Of a stretch of 64,000 bases of DNA, positions 10,350 through 21,049 are shown piece by piece. Each line of letters starts with the position of its first letter. Positions within the stretch are counted from its first letter, which is position 1. This DNA comes from Lampris incognitus. Taxonomy: Eukaryota; Chordata; Actinopteri; Lampriformes; Lampridae. The position numbers and the translations under genes were made by a program. Below the pieces are notes generated by a model, which saw only the letters and a program-made list of their open reading frames with translations, made no database searches and was not told the DNA's origin. The DNA lies in assembly GCF_029633865.1 (NCBI RefSeq), contig NC_079217.1:32003090-32067089 (forward strand), read 5' to 3'.

Positions 10350-11530
10350 GAATCATACGGATCATACAAGAGAAGGGGGAGGACGCTATCAGGAATGTCT
10401 GTGAAGAATGCAAGGTGAAAATGTGAGTTTTGATTCACATTTCTAAAGTATGAGATGTCAATGACACAAATGATAAACAGTGCCCAAAGCTACCTTGCAT
10501 ATTTCTTTGTTTTCCATACTTATATGAAATTGTCAAAACAAATTTCCATACTTGGCTACACATTCCACACTTTTTCCTGCAGGAAATTTGCTAAAAATTG
10601 TCCATTATTTATGTTATACTGGTTGAGTCCAGCTGAAATTGCTTTCCTGACTGAGTACTGCACTGTGATGAAACCTGTGGTGAAGGCTTTAAAGATTCTT
10701 CAGTCTGAGACCAACACACACTTGGGGTGTCCTCTGCCAGTGATCTTTCAGCTACAAGCAAAACTCAGCAGGCAGGAGATATACTCCAAGATGTGTCTGC
10801 CACTCATCAAAGCCATTCAGGATGGTGTCCAAAAGCACTTTGGTTGGATGATGGAAGACCCTGAACAGATTGCTGCAGCAGTCCTTCTGCCAAAGTTCAA
10901 GACCACCTGGACTGAGAGGGCTGATAACTTAGAAGTAGGTATGATTTCATTATTTAATATCGTACTGTAATCAGTTGTTAATTATTAATCCCAGTTCTGT
11001 CCACTTTGTTTCTACTCGACACAATGTCATAAGTGCAATAATATGAGACTTTCTACACAAGTTGTAGTTATTGTAATTTCTGCATTATGATGCACGCTTG
11101 TCACCAGATTAACCAAAGCTTAATTGTCAGAGATATTCAATATGCGTTGATGTTTGTTTGTCACTCAACAGGTCTGGCCTATGTGAGACAACACCTTGAC
11201 CAGATGGCAGAGGCTGGGATGGAGCAAGTTGGACAAAATTAATCAGATGAAGATGATTTCTTCTCCTCAATGAAGTCCAGAAGGTCACAAGGTACAGGGG
11301 AGCTAGATGAGTACCTAACCTGTGTCTCAGACAATATGGATCTGCTGAACTCATTTCCACATATCAAAAAACTTTCTCTCAAACTCAACACTGGCCTGCC
11401 TGCCTCAGCTGCCTGTGAGCGTCTCTTCAGCTGTGCTGGACTGCTGTTCACTCAAGTGAGCAAGGATGAACTCTACTAACTCTGAAAACCAACTGCTGCT
11501 CAAACTTAACAGGAAGTTCAGAGAGTAATG
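10350..11530 (+). pseudogene. hAT-family transposase remnant
   Basis: Resembles ZBED-type hAT transposases of fish. The central part (about 10585-10935) has a splice-acceptor-like TCCTGCAG before it and reads ...LTEYCTVMKPVVKAL..., then the KMCLPLIKAI and LLPKFKTTW motifs of the catalytic insertion region. The C-terminal hATC dimerisation motif (LNTGLPASAACERLFSCAG) is at about 11391-11450. The parts are separated by what look like introns (about 10938-11170) and a stop near 11240. The BED zinc finger and first catalytic aspartate are not seen, so it is inactive. Its right terminus is probably at 13304-13453. Confidence 0.7.
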
Positions 11531-12132
11531 CTCTAAAGAAGGACACACAAATAAAAGAACTGTAATTTCGATACACGGTGGGGCAGGGCTATTTTTAAAA
11601 AGTTTTTTTTATAGCAGCTGCCATGCGGTTCATTTGACATGTTTGGAGTTTATTTGATGTGTTTTGTTATTCGACAGGAAGAGCACGGTCTGATATCAAA
11701 GAATGGCACAGTTTTGTCTTAAAACATCTTGAATGTCCCTGATTCTTAAATATTGGTCTTCTTTGGGTCATTTAGGGAAAGTCACAACACTTGTGACCTT
11801 GACCCATTTTGATTTATAGATTTGCAGTGTGATTGTTGTTGGTGTTTGTTGATGAAGAAAAGAAGGATGGTCTACAGAATCCACAATTTTTGCCACCTTC
11901 AATGGTTGTATTGTTTGAAAATGTTTTATAGGATGGTCTAAACTAAAATGACACATACCTCCCTAAGGGTTTTAAATGTTGTGTATTGACATGTTTTGTT
12001 ATTGCACTTTCATTTGTAAACATTTTTCTATAATTAAAAGCAACAAGTTTGAGATTTATATCCCCTTGTCATTTTTGCACTACACAGGACAGACCACCTC
12101 CTGTTGTTAAAAAAGTAAGTAAGTAACTTTTA
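11531..12132. other. Probable 3' portion of the hAT element, non-coding
   Basis: AT-rich, no recognisable coding sequence. It continues from the transposase towards a hAT-like right end that lies beyond the Rex3 insertion. TAAGTAACTTTTA at 12120-12132 is the left copy of the Rex3 target duplication. Confidence 0.45.
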
Positions 12133-13290
12133 TTTCATCTCATCTTCAGCCGCTTCTCCGGGGTCGGGTCACGGTGGCAGCAAGCTAAGTAGGGCACTCC
12201 AGACGCCCTCACTGCAGCAACACCCTCCAGCTCCTCCTGGGGGATCCCAAAGATGTTCCCAGGCCAGATTGGACATGTAGTCCCTCCAGCGAGTTCTGGG
12301 TCTACCCCGGGGTCTCCTCCCTGTTGGCCGTGCCCGGTAAACCTCCATAGGAAGGCACCCAGGAGGCATCCTAATCAGATGCCCGAACCATCTCAACTGG
12401 CTCCTTTTAATGCGAAGGAGCAGTGGCTCTACGCCAAGCTCCTCACCCTATCTCTAATGCTGAGCTCAGACACCCTGCGGAGGAACCTCATTTCAGCCGC
12501 TTGTATCCGCGATCTCACCCTTCCGGTTACTACCCAAAGCTCATGACCATAGGTGAGGGTTGGAACAAAGATTGACTGGTAAATTGAGAGCTTTGCCTTC
12601 TGGCTCAGCTCCTTCTTCGCCACAACGGTCCGGTACAATGTCCGCATTACTGCTGGTGCTGTACCAATCCGTCTGTCAATCTCCTGCTCCATCCTACCCT
12701 CACTCGTGAACAAGACCCCGAGATACTTGAACTCCTTCACTTGAGGCAACAACTCATCCCCAACCCGGAGGGAACAATCCACCATTTTCCGGTAGAGAAC
12801 CATGGCCTCAGACTTGGAGGTGCTTACTCTCATCCCAGCCATTTCACACTCAGCTGCAAACTGCCCCAGTGCGCGCTGAAGGTCGTGTTCTGATGAAGCC
12901 AACACAACCACATCATCTGCGAACAGCAGAGATGCAATTCTGAGGTTCCCAAAACGGACACACTCCTTACCTTGACTGCACCTTGAGATCCTGTCCATGA
13001 ATATCACAAACAAAATTGGAGTCAAGGGACAACCTTGGCAGAGTCCGATACTCACCGAAAACGTGTTTGACTTTGTGCCGAGAATGCAGACACAGCTCTC
13101 ACTTTGGTTATACAAAGACCAGATGACTTGTAGCAACTGCCCCGGTACCCCATAATCCCGCAGTGCCCCCCACAGAGTGCCCCGGGGTACACAATCATAA
13201 GCCTTCTCCAAGTCCACAAAACATATGTAGACTGGCTGGTCAAACTCCCATGCCCCCCCTCAGCACTTCCGCAAGGGTAAAGTGTTTTTC
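12133..13290 (-). mobile_element. Rex3 (RTE-type) LINE, minus strand
   Basis: A 5'-truncated Rex3 copy. Its 3' end is at the left (GATGAGATG tail, 12135-12147 on the minus strand). The candidate target duplication TAAGTAACTTTTA lies at 12120-12132 and 13291-13303. It interrupts the hAT element described at 10350-13453. The ORF is open over 12429-13217 only. Confidence 0.85.
12429..13217 (-). pseudogene. Rex3 reverse transcriptase fragment
   Basis: 262 residues of RT. MDLEKAYDCVPRG carries the first catalytic aspartate, LCQGCPLTPILFVIFMDRIS is the template-gripping region, and FADDVVVLAS is the catalytic F/YADD box. The thumb follows (FKYLGVLFTSEGRMEQEIDRR). After residue 262 the frame is lost near 12430; 12169-12396 carries the C-terminal WFGHLIRMP and GRRPRGRPRTRWRDY segment in another frame. 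The N-terminal endonuclease is missing. Confidence 0.85.
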
Positions 13291-13303
13291 TAAGTAACTT
13301 TTA

Positions 13304-13453
13304 CTTTAAGTAAATTTTAAACAAGCTACTTTTTATTTTTACTTGAGTAAAAATTTAGACTGGTAATTTTACTTGCACTTCAGTAAAATTTAATGAAAGT
13401 AATAGTACTTTTAATTGAGTCGAATATTTTTGTATTCTTTCAACCTCGGCCAT
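13304..13453. mobile_element. hAT-like right terminus
   Basis: Repeated TTTTACTT / ACTTGAGTAAAA motifs ending in TCTTTCAACCTCGG, a diverged version of the CCACCTCTG hAT terminus seen at 10340. Probably the right end of the element that carries the transposase remnant, split by Rex3. Confidence 0.5.
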
Positions 13454-14169
13454 TAACCAATATGCAGGTGAGACCAAGCAGCTTATCGGTGTTAATGGAG
13501 TGACGGGTGCTGATCTGTCAAACACTTTTAATTCTTTTTTTATCTTGCTTCGAAAGGTCTGATTTTACTCATAATGTTTCCAGGTTGAGGGAGTCCCTTG
13601 TACCTCTGAATAATATTGTGATATCTCAAGAACATGTCACAGCCTTATTTATTGGGCTGCTAGCCCCGATGCCATCTGTGGGCGCACTCTGCACTACTGT
13701 GCTGACCTGCTCAGTGAGGTCTTCACTAAACTCTTTCAGACGTGTGCTGACTGTTGCCAGTTTCCTTCAATCTGGAAAACTTCGACTGTAATCCCTATTC
13801 CAAAATCAAAAAATTCCAGAGAACTAAGTGAGTTCAGACTTGTTACACTTACATCACTTGCAATGAAAAACTTTGAGAAAATCTTAAAGATGAGGTTGTC
13901 TCCCTAGTTGATGGCAAACTAGACCCCTTGCAGTTTGCTTATCAAGCTGGCAAGGGTGTGGAGGATGCAAAACTCTTTATCCTTGACAAAGTATATAAGC
14001 ACCTGGAGAAACCCAATTCTCATGTGAGACTTTTATTTGCTGTCTTCTCTCCGGCTTTTAACAAGATGCAACCTCACATTTTGATCGAGTGGCTTGCTTC
14101 TTTTTTTAATTTACCTGATCAGCTTTTAATGTTGCTTTTTAACAGACAGAACCCAGCAGGTTTTAGTTA

Positions 14170-14802
14170 ATGGGGTTATGTCCAGTGTCCTGGTCTCAAA
14201 CAGGGGCTCACTGCAGGGTTGTGTTCTTTCCCCCCCTGCTTTTTATTTTGTATACAGACAGCTGCAGGTCTTCTAAAGAGGGTAGCTACCTGGTGAAATT
14301 CTCTGATGATATCACACTTTTGTCTCTTCTTCAGGGCTCAGAGTCAGATCACAGTTGTGCCCTACCTGCCTTTGTTGATTGGTGCGATGATAACTTCTTT
14401 GACCTTAATGTGTCAAAAACTAAGGAATTTATCGTTGATTTTAAGAAGAACAGTGATATACCCAAAGCTAGCACTATACATGGAAAGGATCTTCTAATTG
14501 TTGACACTTATAAGTACTTGGGGACCGTGTTCGACTCCCAACTCAAGTTCGATGTGAACACAGATTTAATTGTCAAGCGTGGAGAACAAGGAATTCACTT
14601 AATGTGGAAGCTTAACTCCTTTAATGTATGTAAAACCATCTTATGTATTTTTTACCAGTCATTTATTGAAAGTCTTTTAACTTTTTCCTCTATTTGTTGG
14701 TTTAATGGGTTTACTGTGAAGGACAGGAATAGCCTAAACAGCATTGTTAAGGTCTGCTCCAAAATAATCGGAGTCCAGCAGAGAGACTTGTGCTCACATT
14801 GA
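14170..14802 (+). pseudogene. Rex1 reverse transcriptase, C-terminal half
   Basis: 210 residues. SDD (in KFSDDITLLSLL) replaces the usual ADD of the catalytic box. WCDDNFFDLNVSKTKEFIVDF and DTYKYLGTVFDSQLKF are Rex1/CR1-type motifs. The upstream palm (GCVLSPLLFILYT-like) is in a shifted frame near 14215-14255. The ORF ends at the SINE insertion. Confidence 0.8.
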
Positions 14803-14804
14803 AG

Positions 14805-15365
14805 GGAGTAACTCACCTCAACCATCACCAATGTGTAGCACCCACCTGGGTGATGCACGGCAGCCATTTTGTGCCAAAATGCTCACCACACATCAGCTTA
14901 AGGTGGAGAGGGAAGAATCATTGAACCAATTACATGGGGGAAGATTAGGTGGCCAGATGGAGAGAACCAGGTTGGGAATTTTACCAGGACACTGGGGAAC
15001 CCCCTACTCTGCGATACATGCCACAGGATCTTTTAATGACCACAGTCAGTCAGGACCTCGGTTTAACGTCTCATCCAAAAGATGGCATCTCCTACAGCAC
15101 AGGGTCCCCATCACTGCACTGGGGCACTGGGATTTGATATTCAGGTTTTGTTTTTTTAAGTAGGAGCAGAGGGAATACTGCCCCCTACTGTCCCACCAAC
15201 ACCACTTCCGGCAGCAACTCAGTTTTCCCGGGGGTCTCCCGTCCGGGTACTAGCCAAGCCCTTACCTCCTTAGCTTCCGTCATTTGGCAGAGCCAAGGTA
15301 CATGTTGGTATGGCTGCCGGCGAATTCACTGTAATGTCCTCAGGCTGGCGCTATAAAGCGCCCCC
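14805..15365 (-). mobile_element. 5S rRNA-related SINE inserted in Rex1
   Basis: Read on the minus strand, 15219-15280 matches the 3' half of 5S rRNA: GGAAGCTAAG, then TAGTACCCGGACGGGAGACC, which corresponds to 5S box A to box C, the internal RNA polymerase III promoter. The rest (14825-15215) is a body common in fish genomes. The insertion splits the Rex1 reading frame, which continues on both sides. Edges are approximate. Confidence 0.65.
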
Positions 15366-15799
15366 TAGGAAAATGAATCGCTACTCTAGGTTATTCATTC
15401 CTTCTGGTATCAGGCTGTTAAATGCTGAGAGTAGTCATTTTAATTAAATGCTTTATATTGTTTTAAACCACAATAGTTGGTTTATACCTTGTCTGTGTTT
15501 CACATGGCTTGTGGGCCTGTACGTTCACTGACTGTAGTGGGGGAATGTAATGTGCAATTCATCTTAGAATGCTTCATTTATTAATTTATTTTATTCTTTT
15601 AACTTATGAATTTTTACCCTTCGCTTGGCCCTTGTGTGAGTCCACATGAGGGTGACAGTGTGCATCTCTTGCCCATGTACTGATCTGTCTTTTGTCTCTG
15701 GCATACTGATGATTGCCACTTGTCTGTGAGTTTGTGTATGGTCTGGGTAGATTGTAAAACTGAATTGCCCTTCTGGGATAAATAAAGTTGTCTGAATCT

Positions 15800-16050
15800 G
15801 TATCCATCTACTGCAAACCACATGCCAAGAATCTGGATGTGATATTTGACAGTAACTTAAAATTTGATTAGCAAGTAAATTCCATTTTAAGGTCCAACTT
15901 TTTCCAGCTTAGAAATATTTCCAAAATCAGTAATTTCCCATCACTCTTCAACCAAGAAAGAGTTATCCATGCGCTGATTTTATCCAACCTGGACTATTGT
16001 AACGCCCTCTACCTTGGCATTTCTCAGACTTCAATTTCCAGACTAGTTTA
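15800..16050 (+). mobile_element. L2-like LINE fragment
   Basis: Decayed L2-type RT C-terminal coding: NLDVIFDSNLKFD, then ILSNLDYCNALYLG, ending abruptly at 16050 where Gypsy B begins. No 3' UTR. Confidence 0.65.
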
Positions 16051-16873
16051 GATTGGCCATACAGAACGTCAGCGGTTTGTGGTCCACGAAAGCGGTGAAC
16101 TGTCGGCCCTCCAATAGGAACCTAAAGTGTCTGGTTGCGAGGAAGAGACCCAGTAGTTCCCTATCAAAGGTGCTGTATTTGCGCTCGCTCTCACGGAGTT
16201 GTTTACTGAAGAACGGCTGCCAGCCCCCCCCCCCCCCCACCCATTGCTCACACATGGCCCCCACGGCGTAGTCGGAGGCATCCGCTGTAAGGGCTATGGG
16301 GGCGGCAGGCGACGGGTGAGCTAGCAGCGCAGCGTTGGCCAGCGCGGTCTTGGCGGCCACAAAAGCCTCGTCCATCCCCGAAGACCAGTCCAGCTCGTCC
16401 TTAGACTTCTTACCCCGCAGGGCCTCATACAGGGGACGCATGATGTGGGCGGCACGGGGCAGGAAACGGTTATAAAAGTTAACCATGCCCAGGAATTCCT
16501 GCAGCGACTGTACAGTGCGGGGGCGGGGGAACATGGTGACAGCCTCAACCCTGGCAGGGAGGGGAACGGCCCCCTGTGGAGTGATGTGGTGCCCGAGAAA
16601 GGTGATGGACGACTCCCCGAACTGACACTTAGCTGGGTTGATGATGAGGCCGTGTTCGCTGAGCCTGTCGAACAGCTGTCTGAGGTGCGTCATGTGTTCC
16701 TCCGCCGACGCGCTGGCCACGAGGATGTCGTCTAAGTACACAAACAAAAATGGCATGTCGCGGAGCACAGAATCCATAAGGCGCTGAAACGTCTGCGCCG
16801 CCCCTTTAAGGCCGAAAGGCATACGTAAGAACTCAGAGCCCAAAGGGTGTGATGACAGCCGTTTTTGAGACAT
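16051..16873 (-). pseudogene. Gypsy B RT-RNase H part
   Basis: RT palm onward: FLRMPFGLKGAAQTFQRLMD, the YLDD catalytic box (FVYLDDILVAS), then CQFGESSITFLGHHI and the RNase H start (IALTADASDYAVGA). It ends within RNase H (FVDHKPLTF) at the truncation point. A run of C (16226-16239) codes for a poly-glycine stretch inside RNase H, probably slippage. A frameshift near 16855 joins it to the preceding segment. Confidence 0.85.
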
Positions 16874-17102
16874 CCAGTGGGTGGACCGGCACTTGGTGAT
16901 ACCCCCGCACTAAGTCGATTTTGGAATAGATGGCAGCGCCCGCCAGGTGGGTAGAGAAATCTTGTATGTGCGGTATGGGGTACTGGTCGGGGGTCGTGGC
17001 ATTGTTTAGGCGACGGTAGTCCCCGCACGGGCGCCAACCCCCGTCGGCCTTAGTAACCATGTGAAGAGGGGGAAGCCCACGGGCTGTCAGAACGGCGGAC
17101 AA
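16833..17102 (-). pseudogene. Gypsy B RT fingers/palm part
   Basis: Carries [16 protein letters not shown] and the first RT aspartate in [12 protein letters not shown]. It is separated by one-frame shifts from the protease ORF upstream (about 17060-17080) and the palm downstream (about 16855). Confidence 0.85.
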
Positions 17103-17736
17103 TGCCGAGGCGCTCCATAGTCGAAAACTCCTCCCTGGCTATTGCGAGCTTGGCCGAGTCGAGGGGTCGGGCCCGGGTGTAAACTGGGGGGCCCACTGTG
17201 GTGATATGATGTTCCATGCCGTGCTTGGCCACCGCCGAGGAGAAGGTGGGTGTGGTGAGCTCGGGGAAATTTGCGAGCAGGCGTGTGTTAGCGAGGCACA
17301 GCGCTCCAGCCCCCCCAAGCGTGCAGGGGTATGACGCAAAAGAGACGGCATCGATCACGCGACAGTTTTTAACATCCACCAGCAGGTTGAAAGCACAGAG
17401 GAAATCCGCACCTAGGAGCGGGGTGGATACAGCAGCCATCACAAAGTCCCAGCCGAAACGTCGGCCGCCAAAACACACGTCCACATGTCTGATACCGTAC
17501 GTCCGAATGGACGTGCCGTTGGCGGCGTCCATCTGGGGGCCGTGACTGTCGGTCATCGTGTCCACAGCTTGTGCTGGTAGTATGCTGCGTTGAGTGCTAG
17601 AGTCAACCAGCAGCCGCCGGCCCGACAAGGAGTCTCTGATGAACAACAGCTTGCAGTCACGGCCGGCGCCCATAGCCGTTAACGAGCGCCGGCCTTGGCG
17701 TTTCCCTGAACCCTGTAACGGCAAGGTTCGCGACAC
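17050..17736 (-). pseudogene. Gypsy B protease and RT start
   Basis: Protease-like region near residues 30-50: LFIRDSLSGRRLLVDSST. The expected D-T/S-G-A active site reads D-S-S-T, so the glycine is replaced and protease is probably dead. It then runs into the linker and the start of RT ([20 protein letters not shown]). It overlaps the end of gag by 58 bases in another frame. Confidence 0.8.
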
Positions 17737-18464
17737 TGTTTTGCTTTTGCCCCAAACCTGGCATGGTAATAACAGAGCCCGTCGTCAGGTTGGCGGCGGG
17801 CTGTCACCGCAGCCGCGGTGTCCATATAGTCGTACACAGGTGGTGGTGGGGCGGTCTGGTGGGGTAGCAGGGCATGCACAAACTGTTGCCAGTTGGCCAG
17901 GAAAACCCTGTCTGCTTCAGCAGCCAGAGAACGGTAGTCCTTGGAGGCGGCGAGAGGAGAACTGGCCAGTGCTGTGCGCACAGGTGCGGGGAGCTGCCTC
18001 AGAAAAATGTGTGTGAAAAGAAAGGCCGGATCAGCCGATCCCAGCACAGACAGCATTTTTTCCATTACCTCAGACGGTTTGCCGTCGCCGAGGCCATTCA
18101 GGGACAGTAAACGGCCTGCCTTATCCAGCTCCGACAGTTCACATAGTTTCAGGAGGAATGTCTTTATAGCATCGTACTTGCCAGCAGCTGGCAGAGCTTC
18201 CAACAGTGTCATTGCTCGCGCCGTTGTCGATGCGTCTAACGCCGCCACTACGTGGAAGTACTGCGTTGCATCCTGCGTTATCCCTCTCAGCTGGAACTGG
18301 GCTTCCACATGTTGAAACCACGGCCGTGGATTATGCTGCCAAAAGTCGGGTAGCTTCACAGTAGCGGCGTAAATGCTAGCGTTAGCAATAGCCATGTTGT
18401 TAGCACCGGCGTCGGGAGCGGGTACCGCGGCAGCATTATTTCCGGCGTCTTCGTTGTCAGACAT
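17679..18464 (-). CDS. Gypsy B gag (CsRn1-type)
   Basis: 261-residue open frame from ATG 18464, shortly after the primer site. Residues 37-65 (KLPDFWQHNPRPWFQHVEAQF) and the GLGDGKPSEVMEKML and FLRQLP motifs are typical of CsRn1-clade capsids. Near residue 232 is C-x2-H-x9-C-x3-C, the CHCC box that this clade has in place of the usual CCHC knuckle. The ORF is intact although pol is broken. Confidence 0.85.
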   Translation of the reverse strand: MSDNEDAGNNAAAVPAPDAGANNMAIANASIYAATVKLPDFWQHNPRPWFQHVEAQFQLRGITQDATQYFHVVAALDASTTARAMTLLEALPAAGKYDAIKTFLLKLCELSELDKAGRLLSLNGLGDGKPSEVMEKMLSVLGSADPAFLFTHIFLRQLPAPVRTALASSPLAASKDYRSLAAEADRVFLANWQQFVHALLPHQTAPPPPVYDYMDTAAAVTARRQPDDGLCYYHARFGAKAKQCREPCRYRVQGNAKAGAR

Positions 18465-18501
18465 ACTCGTATTAGTAGTTCGATCACGTCGGGGTCACCA
18501 A

Positions 18502-18714
18502 TGTGGAGTTAGAAAACAATGAGACAGGAGACGTGAGAGTAGACGTAGTCGAGGTAGTTTACTAGCCCCCGCTTTAGCATGTCATACATTCGCCAACGAC
18601 ACTGAACTGTTAACCGGAAGCGGAAGTGCATTATCTGACCCCTCGCCTCTTCCCTTAAAGGTACACCGTCCTCTTAGGTGAATGTCTCGTTATATATATA
18701 TGTGGGTCACCACA
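18502..18714 (-). repeat. 5' LTR of Gypsy B
   Basis: About 213 bp, bounded by the primer site on one side and TGTGGTGACCC (minus strand) on the other. TATATATATA at about 18691-18700 could serve as the TATA box. Right edge inferred from the TG start. Confidence 0.65.
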
Positions 18715-19796
18715 AGACATTCATTTGAGTGAGACCCTTATTAAAAGTATCTGGGCTATAGTCCATTGGACAGATTTTAATTTCGGTCGGCCTAAACTAT
18801 TTACTTTATGTTATGTACGTATGGCCACTGTGTAGGTTAAGCTGGCGCCCAATAGCCTACTAGATAGTTAGCCTCTGCCGGCCGAGCTCAGTGGTGGAGT
18901 GGGCGCTGCAGCGGCCCGGGCCTTAAGCCTTCCAAGTACCCAGGGTTCATTGTGGGATTATGCGAGTGCTCCCTGCGTCGGAGGTGACTAGAGTGGAGTG
19001 TTCCCTGGTTACAGGGGGAGTTGGTTGACCCGGTTGGTTTCCATGTGTATGTAGTGGTTTGCTAATGTTTGGGTGCAATAGCAAAAGTAACCTTCACCTG
19101 ACTTTACTTTATACCTGTATGTTCTTGGAGTGTGGAGTCCGGGCAGTGGGGGTGCACATTAGGGCTGACGAGTAGGCAGCAGGGAGCTATTTAGCTAGGG
19201 GCACGGGAAGGGTTCCTTACAGTGCTGTTATACATTTGTCAGATGTAGAGTTTTATGAATTGTTAAATGTATGAAATATTGTGAATAAAGCTAGTACCGT
19301 TATACCTACCTGCCGTGTGTGTGTGTGTGTATTTTGGAGATGCTGTGAACTGCGTCACCGGGTTGATAAATAGGCCGGAACCATCACTAGTGGTGACACA
19401 ACCTTCTTTTTTTTGCAGCTTTATCAGAAACTGACATTCACAGCAAGTAACATGGTTAGAAATTACTACTCCAAGGCTTTCCTTGGAGTAGCAGTAGCGT
19501 ACTGGTATGTCCGATAGACAAAGGGAAAATCAATTTTGGCAATAAATGAGTTGTGAACTTCAGGCCTTTGGTATTATCTCCCTGTTTACATTTAGCATAA
19601 AAATTGATCTTGACTACAAAATTCCAAGACGCAATGAAGGACTGAAATCCTTCTTCAATTCATCTTGGGTCTTTTTACACTTGAATTTTAATGTGGTTTG
19701 ACTAAGTCTGATAGCCGTCAGATTTACTCAACACACTTTTATGTTATGTGTGACCATATCTACTGCATTCCTAAGTGTAACAATATGGTATGCGAG
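18715..19796. other. Unassigned repeat-like DNA
   Basis: No coding sequence recognised. A (GT)n run lies at 19314-19332. An AATAAA-containing AT-rich stretch is near 19270-19285, so part may be an old LTR or LINE end, but no edges can be defined. Confidence 0.3.
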
Positions 19797-20944
19797 TGTT
19801 ACCGGCCTAGACCTAGGGGAATCTGGGCGGTAGCAAGGATCCACAGACAGTGGGTACTGTGGACCGGTGAGGTGAGCTGGGTAGATAAACTGTGGATCAT
19901 AGAAGAGAAACGCATGAGTCCATGTTCACTCCAGCTCGAACCAGTTTATTCTCCTTAACATAAAACATTCAGTTCGTTTTAATAAATCATTTCCATGTAT
20001 TTTACTGTATCACTCACTATACAGTACCAAGCAAACAATCACATCTCAAATAATAAACAATAACCCTCTTTGGCAATTTCGATCATATCCAAACGTCACC
20101 ATTATAATATCAGTGACAAATAATACATCCATTTACAATGCACAACTGAATAAACATACAATTGAATAAACATACGGAAGAACACTATCTTTACTATAGA
20201 AACTTTCATGACTACTGAACTCTCCTGCCGTAATCTGCACCCGCTCCCCTTTCTCTCTCTCTCTCCCTCTCTGCACGGCTCCATGCGCGCGCGCGCGCAC
20301 GCACCCACACACACACACTGCCACGGTGCACGTGCACATCTCACTCCCAGAGCGCGGGACATACAATCTCAATGGAAATCGCGGGAGCTAAACATTTCTC
20401 AAAATGTACACTTTTCACATAGAACTACCCTTAACTTAGTAACACATTCCTACAAACTTGCATCTCGCTATGTCTCCTGACATTATTATGAGATTGCCTT
20501 TCACGTTTCACGACTTCGTTGCTAGCAACGAACCTAGACTGGCTAACCACCAGCATAGAGTTCGTCACATCCAAATCAACACATAAATCAATTCCCAAAA
20601 CATTGGACACTACCAGCACTTGCTATCACCTATCCAGTTAACTTTTTCATGAACCAACCAAGGGCTTAATGTATTGGTGCAGTGTACCTGTGGATCATAG
20701 AAGAGAAACGCATGAGTCCATGTTCAATCCAGCTCGAACCAGTTTATTCTGAGCTGGTTAGGAAGCTGGGAGTAGCTTGACTCCGGGGATCCACAGAAGC
20801 GCTACAGTGCCCTCTACTGGCTTGGTGGAGAAACACCCTTACTGCATTGCAATCACGTATCTAAGATCTAAATCTAAAAAATAGGGGGGGGGGGTTTAGT
20901 TTTTAAGATAAACTTTTCATTGAGGCTATTTTCAATCCCTTACA
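19797..20944 (-). repeat. 3' LTR of Gypsy D
   Basis: 1148 bp. It contains a 60-base direct repeat (19889-19951 and 20690-20752), an alternating CG/CA run near 20285-20320 and a perfect X-box palindrome at 20515-20532. Same length as the partner LTR. Confidence 0.93.
20515..20532. promoter_or_regulatory. RFX X-box-like palindrome in LTR
   Basis: TTCGTTGCTAGCAACGAA is a perfect 18-base palindrome. Its core GTTGCTAGCAAC fits the RFX X-box (two AGCAAC half-sites). The same sequence is kept in the other LTR at 37891-37908. Confidence 0.5.
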
Positions 20945-21049
20945 CTCTCCCCTGCTTTTAGGGATGTCTCCTGACATCTAGAACAAAACTAACGTCTTTA
21001 GTCAGTGTCCCTCACGTCTCTAGCATGTCCACACTGCTTGCGTAGGATA

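Larger units (their letters stand above)
13455..15800 (+). mobile_element. Rex1 (Babar) LINE, interrupted
   Basis: RT region and 3' end of a Rex1 element. 13600-14160 holds the DPLQFAYQAGKGVEDA and FSPAFNKMQPHIL motifs, 14170-14802 the rest of RT. After a foreign insertion (about 14805-15365) it resumes with the end of the ORF (FIPSGIRLLNAES in one frame), then a 3' UTR ending GGGATAAATAAAGTTGTCTG near 15775-15795, the usual Rex1 terminus. Several frameshifts and stops; inactive. Confidence 0.8.
16051..18714 (-). mobile_element. Gypsy element B, CsRn1-type, truncated
   Basis: Minus-strand Ty3/Gypsy with 5' LTR at the right (18502-18714) and gag, protease, RT and RNase H coding leftwards. It stops inside RNase H at 16051, directly against L2 sequence, so integrase and 3' LTR are missing. 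A primer site reading TGGTGACCCCGACGTG on the minus strand (tRNA-Trp type) lies next to the LTR. This primer and the CHCC gag finger are hallmarks of the CsRn1 clade. An internal deletion or recombination must explain the loss, since LTR elements do not insert truncated. Confidence 0.85.

Noticed and set aside
15591-15823. Three overlapping minus-strand frames
   Set aside because: They lie across the Rex1 3' UTR; no conserved protein.
18715-19399. Solo LTR of about 700 bp
   Set aside because: TG and CA edges with a short inverted repeat can be drawn, but the left edge overlaps the LTR of Gypsy B and no target duplication is seen.
20102-20372. Small frames within the Gypsy D LTRs
   Set aside because: Repeated in both LTRs but in low-complexity CG/CA sequence, without start context or similarity.
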